64,000 nucleotides of DNA, taken from Pseudoclavibacter endophyticus (GTDB lineage Bacteria; Actinomycetota; Actinomycetes; Actinomycetales; Microbacteriaceae). Made by a program: the position numbers and the translations under genes. The DNA lies in NCBI RefSeq assembly GCF_008831085.1, contig NZ_WBJY01000001.1, forward strand, positions 1,302,001-1,366,000, written 5' to 3'. The notes under the pieces were generated by a model. It worked only from the letters and a program-made list of their open reading frames with translations, searched no databases and was not told the DNA's origin. Below, piece by piece: positions 1 to 7,499 of the stretch (positions within the stretch are counted from its first letter, which is position 1; each line of letters opens with the position of its first letter).

Positions 1-2
1 GT

Positions 3-542
3 GGCGCGCCGGGTGACGCGGATGCCCGTGTGGGTGAGGCCCGCGCCGCAGTGGCTGATGCGTGCGCATTGCTCAACGACGCCGGCATCGAGCCCGATCC
101 GCTGGCAGCCTATGTACCCGAGCGCCGCATCCTCGGCGTGTTCCCGCGCGAGGCCCGCCTGCGTCGCGAGGGCGATGGCTGGCGCCTCGGCGTGCTCGTG
201 CTGTCAACGACCGGCGATGTGCTGATCGGGGCGAGGACGACGCGCGCGCGGCGGCCCGAGCGTGTCGGCTACGCCGCGGAGTCGGCGCGGGAGCGGGATG
301 TGCTGCGCCACGCGGCGTATCGGGCTCGGGTTCCCGAGGGCGTGACGGTGCACGTCGACGGCACCGCGGTCGATCTCGAGGACCTGGCCGCTTCGGGCGG
401 CGGGTACGAGCCGCTCGCCCTCCGCCGCGACGGCATCGTCGTCCGCTGGGCGCCCGCCGCCCCGCTGCACGCGGCATTGCCGCTCGACACGTATCTCGCT
501 GAACGCGCGCAGCTGCTGGCCCGCCCGCCCGAGCACGCCTGA
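3..542 (+). CDS. Conserved actinobacterial protein, 5' end cut by window edge
   Basis: The reading frame is open from base 3 to the TGA at 540-542, so the gene probably starts outside the window. A GTG at 30 is the only start visible inside, and no ribosome binding site precedes it. The visible protein is about 179 residues, soluble, with no signal peptide. Near its start it has an EPDPLAAYVPERRILGV segment, then alternating beta-rich and charged stretches. Similar Microbacteriaceae proteins are often labelled glutaminase, but I see no serine-lysine glutaminase motif, so that label should not be trusted. Function is unknown. It is followed by about 220 bases without a gene and then the LTD surface protein on the same strand. 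Confidence 0.6.
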   Translation, partial: GAPGDADARVGEARAAVADACALLNDAGIEPDPLAAYVPERRILGVFPREARLRREGDGWRLGVLVLSTTGDVLIGARTTRARRPERVGYAAESARERDVLRHAAYRARVPEGVTVHVDGTAVDLEDLAASGGGYEPLALRRDGIVVRWAPAAPLHAALPLDTYLAERAQLLARPPEHA

Positions 543-766
543 CCAGGGCGGCACGAGGGCAGTCAGCCCGGCGACGGGCCTCCCGCGTCCACACGGCGCT
601 CGGCGCGGTACTCGGTGCACCGGTGCGGTGCCGGCACGGCCCGATCGTGGCCGGCGCGAACCGACCCGGGAACGTCGGGTGTTCACCGCGGCGTTACCCC
701 CGCGTGGTCAGGCCGTGGTCGACTGCGGCGTCCTCCCGCCCTTCGCCCTTCCCGCTAGGAGCTCGA

Positions 767-3595
767 ATGCGCCGTCGCCGCCGCACCATCGCAGGGATCA
801 CCGCCGTCGTCGCCGTCGGCGCGATGCTGACGTCCGTGCCCATAACGGCGTCCGCAGCGCCCGCCGTCGGTCCAATTGCGATCAACGAGGTCGAGTCGTC
901 GGATGGTGACCCGGGCGACTGGGTCGAGCTCATGAACACGGGTGACGTCGCGATCGACCTCGGCGGCTACGAGGTGCGCGACGACAAGGACCGCGATGCC
1001 TACGTCATCCCGGCCGGCACCGTCGCGGAGCCCGGCGAGTTCGTGGTCATCGATCAGGTCGACGGTGGCGTCGGCGGTTTCGACTTCGGGCTCGGCTCGG
1101 CCGATGAGGTGCGCCTCTTCGATGCCGGCGGTGCCATGGTCGACGCGTACGCGTGGGATGGCCACGCCGCCGAGACTTACGGCCGGTGCCCCGATGGCAC
1201 GGGCGAGTTCCAGCCGACCGAGTCGGCCACGAAGGGTGCGCCGAACGACTGCCGGGTGCAGGTGCGCATCAACGAGGTCGCCTCGTCGGGCGGCGAGCCT
1301 GGCGACTGGGTCGAGTTCATCAACGTCGGTGACATGACCATCGACCTGGGCGGCTTCGTCTTCCTCGACGATCGCGACGACCACCGCTACGCGCTGCCGG
1401 CGGGCAGCGTGATCGAGCCCGGCGGGTTCTTCGTGCTCGACGAGGCCGAGTTCGGCTTCGGTCTGGGCAGCGCCGACATGGCCCGCCTGCACACGCCGGA
1501 GGGCGAGACGGTCGACGAGGTCACGTGGAACGCGCACGGGAATCCGACGCTCGGTCGCTGCCCCGACGGCGAAGGGACGTTTGGAGACACGGCGGCGGCC
1601 ACGAAGGGCGCGCCGAACGACTGCGTGCTCGCGCCGGGCGCCACCGCCGTCGTCGTCAACGAAGCAGAATCGTCCGGAGGCATTCCCGGTGACTGGGTCG
1701 AGCTCTTCAACACGGGCGACAGCGATGTCGATCTGTCCGGGTGGGTGGTGCGCGACGACAACGACACGCGCGAGAGCGTCATCCCCGACGGCACCGTCAT
1801 CGAGGCCGGCGGATACTTCATCGTCGAAGAGTCGGCGCTCGGGTTCGGACTCGGCGCGAACGACATGGCTCGTCTCTTCACGCCCGACGACACGCTCGTG
1901 AGCGAATTGGCTTGGAGCGGGCACGCCGCGACGAGCTTCGGCCGCTGCCCGAACGGCACGGGGGAGGGCGTCGTTCAGACGAGCGTGACGAAGGGTGCCG
2001 AGAACGACTGCGGCGCGCCGGTGCGCATCAACGAGGTTGAATCGTCAGGCGGCGACCCGGGCGACTGGGTCGAGCTCGCGAATGTGGGCACCGACCCGGT
2101 CGACGTCTCCGGGTTCGTCGTGCGCGACGATGACGACGACCACACGTACGAGATCCCCGGCGACACGACGATCGCCCCGGGCGGCTACCTCGTGATCGAC
2201 GATGTCGATCTCGGATTCGGGCTCGGCGGCAACGACCAGGTGCGGCTCTGGGACGCCGCGGGCGCGCTGCTCGACGAGGTCAGCTGGTCGTCCCACGCGA
2301 GCACGACGCTCGCCCGCTGCCCCGACGGCACCGGCCCGTTCGCGGAGAGCCTCGCGCCCACGAAGGGCGGGCCGAACTCCTGCGAGGGCGACCTTGAGAT
2401 CGGCCCGTGGCCCGGCCCGGACACGGTCGAGTTCGGGGATGCCGCCGGAACCTTCGACGGGGATCTTTCGGGGCTCGACTACGACGAGTCGCGCGGCATC
2501 CTCTGGGCCGTCGTCAACGGCACCGGTGCGCTGTGGGCGCTTGAACAGGACGACACGGTGTGGACGCCAGCCGCGGGCTGGGAGTCGGGCAAGCAGGTGC
2601 GCTTCGCCGACGGCGCCGGGGTTCCGGACGCGGAGGGTGTCTCGGTCGGCCCCGACGGGCAGCTCTACATCGGCGTCGAGCGCGACGGCGATGCGAGCGG
2701 TGTGAGCCGCAACACCGTGCTGCAGGTGGATCCCGACGCGTCGGGCAACGAGCTCATCGCGACGAACGAGTGGAACCTGAACTCGGTGCTCCCGGCAACC
2801 GGCGCGAACTCGGGCGTCGAAGCCGTCGAGTGGGTGCCGGCAGACGCAGCGGCCGGACTCGTCGACGAGTCCGGTGCCGCCTACGACGCGGCGAACTCTC
2901 CGGGCGCGCTGCCCGGCGTGTTCTTCGTCGGCGTCGAGGCGACCGGCCAGGTGACCGCGCTCGCGCTCTCGCCCGACGGCACGGCCGACGTGATCGCGAC
3001 GATCGATCCGGGCATGGGCGGTGTTATGGCCCTCGACTACGATTCCGTGCTCGACGTGCTCTGGGTGGTGTGCGATGAGGCCTGCGACGGTCTCGCCGCG
3101 CAGCTCGCGCTTGGAATGCCGGATGCCGCGATCACCTACGTCGCCCGTCCCGGCGACATGGACAACGTGGCGAACGAGGGGTTCGCGACATCACCGCAGT
3201 CGTTCTGCGTCGATGGTCTGCGCCCCGTCTGGTACGCCGACGACAACAACACCGACGGCCATTCGATCCGGGTCGGCGCCCTCGCCTGCGAGGCGAGCAC
3301 GCCGCCGGTCACGACGCCGCCGATCACGACGCCGCCGTCGACGGATCCCGGCGACGACGCGATGGGCGGGGTGGATGCCGGGGCCGGTGCTGACGCCGCT
3401 GGTGACGACGGCTCGGGTGACGACGGCTCGGGCGACGACGGCTCGGGCTCCGAGGGCTCGGGCGACGACGGCTCGGGTGAGGCCGGTCGCGACGGCCTCG
3501 CCGTCACCGACGGCGGCCTGCTGCCGTTCGGGGTTGTCGCCGCGCTGCTGCTGACGGGTGCCGCGGTGCTGCTGGCTCGCCGCCGCAGCGTGTAG
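767..3595 (+). CDS. Secreted surface protein with four lamin tail domains, a propeller-like domain and C-terminal anchor
   Basis: The ATG at 767 is chosen because AGGAG lies at 757-761 and a signal peptide follows directly (MRRRRRT, hydrophobic core, cleavage near ASAAPA). The frame extends upstream to 623 but that part looks non-coding. The 942-residue product has four LTD repeats at roughly residues 38-160, 166-290, 295-415 and 419-538. Each opens with INEVESS or a variant, has GDWVEL or GDWVEF, and closes with TKGAPNDC or similar. Residues 545-830 (LSGLDYDESRGILWAV and so on) resemble an SdiA-regulated/esterase-like propeller. A Thr-Pro then (GDDGSG)n linker leads to LAVTDGG, one membrane span and an RRR tail. 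This looks like a sortase-type anchor, but the LAxTG motif has Asp where Gly is expected. LTD domains elsewhere accompany extracellular nucleases and phosphatases. No catalytic nuclease domain is visible here, so a binding or scaffold role is inferred. Confidence 0.85.
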   Translation: MRRRRRTIAGITAVVAVGAMLTSVPITASAAPAVGPIAINEVESSDGDPGDWVELMNTGDVAIDLGGYEVRDDKDRDAYVIPAGTVAEPGEFVVIDQVDGGVGGFDFGLGSADEVRLFDAGGAMVDAYAWDGHAAETYGRCPDGTGEFQPTESATKGAPNDCRVQVRINEVASSGGEPGDWVEFINVGDMTIDLGGFVFLDDRDDHRYALPAGSVIEPGGFFVLDEAEFGFGLGSADMARLHTPEGETVDEVTWNAHGNPTLGRCPDGEGTFGDTAAATKGAPNDCVLAPGATAVVVNEAESSGGIPGDWVELFNTGDSDVDLSGWVVRDDNDTRESVIPDGTVIEAGGYFIVEESALGFGLGANDMARLFTPDDTLVSELAWSGHAATSFGRCPNGTGEGVVQTSVTKGAENDCGAPVRINEVESSGGDPGDWVELANVGTDPVDVSGFVVRDDDDDHTYEIPGDTTIAPGGYLVIDDVDLGFGLGGNDQVRLWDAAGALLDEVSWSSHASTTLARCPDGTGPFAESLAPTKGGPNSCEGDLEIGPWPGPDTVEFGDAAGTFDGDLSGLDYDESRGILWAVVNGTGALWALEQDDTVWTPAAGWESGKQVRFADGAGVPDAEGVSVGPDGQLYIGVERDGDASGVSRNTVLQVDPDASGNELIATNEWNLNSVLPATGANSGVEAVEWVPADAAAGLVDESGAAYDAANSPGALPGVFFVGVEATGQVTALALSPDGTADVIATIDPGMGGVMALDYDSVLDVLWVVCDEACDGLAAQLALGMPDAAITYVARPGDMDNVANEGFATSPQSFCVDGLRPVWYADDNNTDGHSIRVGALACEASTPPVTTPPITTPPSTDPGDDAMGGVDAGAGADAAGDDGSGDDGSGDDGSGSEGSGDDGSGEAGRDGLAVTDGGLLPFGVVAALLLTGAAVLLARRRSV
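876..2384 (+). repeat. Four in-gene LTD coding repeats, period about 370-390 bases
   Basis: Repeat units begin near 879, 1262, 1651 and 2023 within the surface-protein gene. Each encodes about 120-125 residues with the same order of landmarks: INEVESS-like start, GDWVEL, FGLGSAD or FGLGAND, RCPDGTG and TKGAPNDC. They are similar at both protein and DNA level (for example atcaacgaggtcga and gccgaacgactgc recur), which suggests duplication within the gene. Confidence 0.85.
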
Positions 3596-3600
3596 CGGCC

Positions 3601-3664
3601 CTGGCGGCCCCTCCTCGGGGCTGGCGACCCCTCCTCGGGGAGCGGACGCTCGCTCCTCGAGGAG
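3601..3664. repeat. 20-bp tandem repeat plus 12-bp palindrome at a convergent gene junction
   Basis: Bases 3601-3620 and 3621-3640 are the same 20-mer with one mismatch, each containing cccctcctcgggg, which can pair with itself. Bases 3653-3664 (ctcctcgaggag) are a perfect palindrome. The site lies between the LTD gene stop (3595) and the end of the oppositely oriented alkyltransferase-like gene (3703). It could act as a bidirectional transcription end, but there is no U-tract. Confidence 0.5.
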
Positions 3665-3702
3665 GCCGACGAAAGCGGCGCGACGAGGGCTCGAACGATG
3701 AC

Positions 3703-4023
3703 CTAGCCGCCCTCCCCGAACCACTCGCGGCCCCCGGCGATGCGGCCGGCGTCGTCGACGTCAACCCCCTCGTCTCCGAGCAGCGTCCGCTGCAGCTCGC
3801 CACCCGGTCCCGCGAGCGAGATCCCGATCCCGTCCCGGCCTCGGCGGCCGACGACCCTGTGCCACGGAACCCCGGCATCCTCGCTGACCGAGGCGAGCGC
3901 GTACCCCACCTGGCGGGCCGCGCGCGGCGACCCGGCGAGGACGGCGATCGTGCCGTACGTCGCGACCCGGCCGGGCGGCACGAGTCTCACCGCGTCGAGG
4001 TACCGGTCCCATCCCGAAGCCAT
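3703..4023 (-). CDS. Alkyltransferase-like (ATL) DNA-repair protein, MGMT fold
   Basis: The 106-residue protein matches the C-terminal DNA-binding domain of O6-alkylguanine-DNA alkyltransferases (VPPGRVATYGTIA, then SPRAARQVGYAL). The active-site PCHRV is replaced by PWHRVV at residues 53-58, so the acceptor cysteine is a tryptophan (W54). This is the hallmark of ATL proteins. These flip and bind O6-alkylated guanine without removing the lesion and hand it to nucleotide excision repair. Length agrees with bacterial ATLs. It is divergent from the MFS gene that starts at 4147, with 123 bases between the starts. The family call is firm. The coupling to excision repair is family knowledge, not seen here. 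Confidence 0.88.
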   Translation of the reverse strand: MASGWDRYLDAVRLVPPGRVATYGTIAVLAGSPRAARQVGYALASVSEDAGVPWHRVVGRRGRDGIGISLAGPGGELQRTLLGDEGVDVDDAGRIAGGREWFGEGG

Positions 4024-4146
4024 CCGTCTATCGTGTCACGCGCTGCCTCATTCGATTCGACGGCTACCGCGCCCCGCCGGCCCCCGCAGTAGGCTGTGCG
4101 CGTTCTGCTGCGGTCGCAGCGCGCCGACGGGGGAAGGATGCGACGC

Positions 4147-5601
4147 ATGACGTCTCGCGATGACGCGTCGGGCGGACACGCCCCCGGCATCTCTCCCAGC
4201 GGCGGGGCGCCCGGTGGTGACCCTTCCGCGGGGACGCCGCTCACCCGCAACGAGCGCCTCGACCGCCTGCCGTTCACGAAGCGCCACGGCAAACTGCTGA
4301 CCGGTTCCGGCATTGGCTGGGCGCTCGACGCTATGGACGTTGGTCTCATCAGCTTCGTCATGGCCGCCCTGCAGGTGCAGTGGAGTCTGAGCACGACCGA
4401 ACTGTCGTGGATCGGCTCGATCGGTTTCGTCGGCATGGCGCTCGGCGCCACGCTCGGCGGTCTCCTCGCCGATCGACTTGGCCGCCGCCAGGTCTTCGCC
4501 CTCACCATGCTCGTCTACGGGATCGCGACGGGCGCGGCCGCCCTCGCGACCTCGGTCGCCGCGCTCATGGCGTTGCGGTTCGTCGTGGGCCTCGGTCTCG
4601 GCGCCGAATTGCCCGTCGCCTCCACCCTCGTCAGCGAATACGCGCCCAAGCGCATCCGCGGCCGGATGGTCGTGCTCCTCGAAGCGTTCTGGGCTGTCGG
4701 GTGGATTCTCGCCGCGCTCATCGGCTACTTCGTCATTCCCCTCAGCGACGACGGCTGGCGGTGGGCGCTCGCGATCGGCCTGGTTCCCGCCGCCTACGCC
4801 CTCGTGGTGCGCTTTGCCCTGCCCGAATCGGTGCGCCATCTCGAGGCGAAGGGGCGAGTCGACGAGGCGGAAGCCGCCGTGCGGCAGTTTGAATCGTCGG
4901 CGAACATCCTGCCACCGACGCCCGCACTGATCGCCGCCGCGTCGGAGCGCGCGGATCGAGCGCCGGGCGCGACGCCGGGCGACGTTCGCGTATCGATCTG
5001 GTCGAAGCGGATGCGGCGCCGCACGATCGCGCTGTGGCTCGTGTGGTTCTGCATCAACCTCAGCTACTACGGCGCCTTCATCTGGATCCCGACCCTGCTG
5101 ACCGGCCGTGGCTTCGACCTCGTGCGCGCCTTCGAGTTCACGCTCATCATCACCCTCGCCCAGCTCCCCGGCTACTTCGTCGCGGCCTGGCTGATCGAGC
5201 GCCTCGGCCGGCGCATCACGCTGGTGTCGTTCCTGGTCGGCTCGGCGGTGGGTGCCGCCTGGTACGGGCTCGCGGCGAGCGAGCCGATGATCATCGCGGC
5301 GGGCATGACCCTGTCGTTCTTCAACCTGGGTGCGTGGGGTGCGCTCTACGCAATCGGCCCCGAGCTCTACCCCACGAACGTGCGCGGAACCGGAACCGGT
5401 GCCGCCGCCGGGTTCGGCCGCATCGCGTCGATCATCGCCCCCCTCCTGGTGCCCCCGCTGCTCGCGCTCGGTGGCGGGAGCGGTGCCGGCGGGGAGCTCC
5501 TGGTGTTCGGCGTGTTCGCCGCCGCGTTCGTCATCGCCGCCCTCGCGGCCATCGCGTTGCCCGAGCGAATGGGCCAGCCCCTTGAGGAGGAGCTCGGATG
5601 A
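4147..5601 (+). CDS. MFS transporter, sugar/aromatic-acid porter type
   Basis: The ATG at 4147 sits 9 bases after GGGGAAGG (4130-4137). An in-frame ATG at 4138 abuts that site and is less likely. The 484-residue product has about 12 hydrophobic spans. It carries the loop 2-3 signature GGLLADRLGRRQVF and its second-half copy WLIERLGRRITLV, plus the PESVRHL segment after span 6 typical of sugar porter and SV2-like families. Residues up to about 45 are a hydrophilic Gly/Pro-rich tail. The stop overlaps the next MFS gene by 4 bases (ATGA), so the two are translationally coupled. The substrate cannot be told from sequence. Confidence 0.9.
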   Translation: MTSRDDASGGHAPGISPSGGAPGGDPSAGTPLTRNERLDRLPFTKRHGKLLTGSGIGWALDAMDVGLISFVMAALQVQWSLSTTELSWIGSIGFVGMALGATLGGLLADRLGRRQVFALTMLVYGIATGAAALATSVAALMALRFVVGLGLGAELPVASTLVSEYAPKRIRGRMVVLLEAFWAVGWILAALIGYFVIPLSDDGWRWALAIGLVPAAYALVVRFALPESVRHLEAKGRVDEAEAAVRQFESSANILPPTPALIAAASERADRAPGATPGDVRVSIWSKRMRRRTIALWLVWFCINLSYYGAFIWIPTLLTGRGFDLVRAFEFTLIITLAQLPGYFVAAWLIERLGRRITLVSFLVGSAVGAAWYGLAASEPMIIAAGMTLSFFNLGAWGALYAIGPELYPTNVRGTGTGAAAGFGRIASIIAPLLVPPLLALGGGSGAGGELLVFGVFAAAFVIAALAAIALPERMGQPLEEELG

Positions 5602-6851
5602 CCGGATCACGTGGGCCCGCGTCCGGTCCTGTCACGTCAGGGTCGATGCCGGGCGGGGCGATCGTGGCGAGCCGCCGATGGCCGCTCGTCATCCTGGCCG
5701 GCGTCGCCGCCGGTGTGCACATCTGGAAGGTGCCGCCGTTCGTCGCCGAGATCAGCGAGCGCTTCGGCACGTCGCTCGTCGACGCGGGATTCCTGATGGG
5801 CGTGCTGCAGCTCGCGGGCGTCGTCGGCGGCCTCGCGGTCGGCTTCTTCGCGGAGTACCTCGGGTTTCGCCGTTGCATGCTCGCGGGTCTCGCGGTGCTC
5901 TCCGTCGCGTCGATCGGCGGCGCGTTCGCGGCGGAGTTCTGGATGCTCCTCGTCCTGCGCGGCGTCGAATCGGTCGGCTTCCTGCTCGCCATCGTCGCCG
6001 GCCCTGGCGTTATCCGCTCCATCGCCCCGCCCGCTCAGCGGAGCCTCGCGTCAGGGGCGTGGGGTAGCTACATGGGGCTCGCGGCATTCGGCACGCTGAC
6101 CGTCACGGCCCTCCTCGCCGGTCTCGCCACGAAAGAGGGAACCTGGATCGTCGCGGGCGCGCTGACGGCGGTGGTCGCCGTCGCCGTGCTGCTCTGGGTG
6201 CCCGCTGATCGACCACGCTCGACGCGGAGCGACGTGAGCATCCGCGACTCGCTGTCGCGCACGGTGCGTGCGAGAGGCGTATGGGTGTGCGGCCTCGTGT
6301 TCATGTTCTACGCCGCCACGTGGATGGCCGTGCTCGGCTTTCTGCCCACGATCCTCGGCGACGCCGGTGCCGACCCCGGCCTCGCGAACCTGCTCAGCGG
6401 CATCGCGAGCGGCGCGAACGTGCTCGGAAACGTATCGGCGGCCGTGTTGTTGCAGCGCGGCGCGAGCGCGAGGCTGCTGCTGTCGATCGGGGCCGCGGTG
6501 ATGGCCGTCTCGAGCTTCTGCATCTTCGCGCTCGAGCTGCCGACCGGCGGACAGTTCGCGGCCGTCCTGGTGTTCTCCGCGGTCGCGGGGCTCATCCCCG
6601 GCACGCTGTTCCCGCTCGTGCTCGGCGTCATGCCGACGGGCGGGTCGTCGACGACTGCCGTCGGCATCCTCATGCAGTGCACCAACGCCGGACTCTTCTT
6701 CGGCCCGCCGGTGCTCGCGGCCCTGACGACGGCGACAGGCAACTGGTCGTCGTCATGGTGGTTCACGGTTGCACTGGCGGCGATGGCCCTGCTGCTTGCC
6801 CAGTTCCTCGGCGTGAAGCGGTACGGCTACCGATTGGGTGGCGCGAACTAG
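5598..6851 (+). CDS. MFS transporter, CynX/NimT-like
   Basis: A 417-residue, roughly 12-span protein starts at the ATG overlapping the previous stop; a ribosome binding site (GAGGAGG) lies in the end of the upstream gene. Features include VAGPGVIRSIAPPAQRS in the first half and ILMQCTNAGLFFGPP near the end, typical of cyanate/nitroimidazole-type MFS proteins. It lacks the sugar-porter signatures of its neighbour, so the two are not a recent duplication. Two different MFS proteins made from overlapping frames could form a functional pair or simply share a promoter. The substrate is unknown. Confidence 0.85.
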   Translation: MTGSRGPASGPVTSGSMPGGAIVASRRWPLVILAGVAAGVHIWKVPPFVAEISERFGTSLVDAGFLMGVLQLAGVVGGLAVGFFAEYLGFRRCMLAGLAVLSVASIGGAFAAEFWMLLVLRGVESVGFLLAIVAGPGVIRSIAPPAQRSLASGAWGSYMGLAAFGTLTVTALLAGLATKEGTWIVAGALTAVVAVAVLLWVPADRPRSTRSDVSIRDSLSRTVRARGVWVCGLVFMFYAATWMAVLGFLPTILGDAGADPGLANLLSGIASGANVLGNVSAAVLLQRGASARLLLSIGAAVMAVSSFCIFALELPTGGQFAAVLVFSAVAGLIPGTLFPLVLGVMPTGGSSTTAVGILMQCTNAGLFFGPPVLAALTTATGNWSSSWWFTVALAAMALLLAQFLGVKRYGYRLGGAN

Positions 6852-6893
6852 GCGCGACGCCCGGCTCGGCGGGCCGCCACTACGCTTGCCGGC

Positions 6894-7406
6894 ATGATCG
6901 AACGCCTCCCCAGCATCCACGACGCGCTGCCGCGGGGAGCGGCCCGCCCCGTTTCGCGCCGCTCGGTCGCCATCGCCGGTGGCTCGGTCGCGGTCGCGAG
7001 CGTGCTCGCGGCGTGTGCCGGCAACGCTCCCGGGGACGATGGGGGAGTGGATGCGGCAACCGGCGGCCCCGGTGAGGACGCGACGGCGGGCGGTGCGGCG
7101 GGCGGCGAGGTGCTGGCGACGGTGTCGCTGGCCGAGGTGCCGGTCAGGGGCGGGCTCATCGTCAGTGAGGTACCGCTCGTCGTGACGCAGCCGACCGAGG
7201 GCGATGTGCGCGCGTTCAGCGGCGTCTGCACGCACCAAGGTTGCGCCGTCGCGAGCGTCAGCAGCCGGGGCGTCATGTGTCCCTGTCATTCGAGCCTCTT
7301 CGACCTCGCCGACGGTTCACCCATCGGCGGCCCCGCCACCGAACCCCTGCGCGCCCTCAGCGCAGACGTGTCGGGCGACAGCGTGACGGTGACGTTGGCG
7401 GGGTAG
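6894..7406 (+). CDS. Rieske [2Fe-2S] lipoprotein with Tat-like signal
   Basis: The 170-residue protein begins with a twin-arginine segment (SRRSVAIAGG, Arg22-Arg23) and a lipobox LAAC with Cys41. It should therefore be exported folded and tethered to the outer membrane face. A Gly/Ala/Asp-rich linker (42-72) leads to a small Rieske domain. Cluster ligands are Cys112 and His114 (CTHQGC) and Cys129 and His132 (CPCH); Cys117 and Cys131 are placed for the usual disulfide. It is too short to be the QcrA subunit and no bc1 genes are nearby, so it is one of the small stand-alone actinobacterial Rieske proteins. Its redox partner is unknown. Confidence 0.9.
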   Translation: MIERLPSIHDALPRGAARPVSRRSVAIAGGSVAVASVLAACAGNAPGDDGGVDAATGGPGEDATAGGAAGGEVLATVSLAEVPVRGGLIVSEVPLVVTQPTEGDVRAFSGVCTHQGCAVASVSSRGVMCPCHSSLFDLADGSPIGGPATEPLRALSADVSGDSVTVTLAG

Positions 7407-7499
7407 CGGCGCGCGCATCGGAGCTGCGCCTTCGTGGGCGGAGTCGTCGTGGGGGCGTCGTGGCAGGCGGTCGCCGCCCGTGGCGTCTACACTTGCCGG

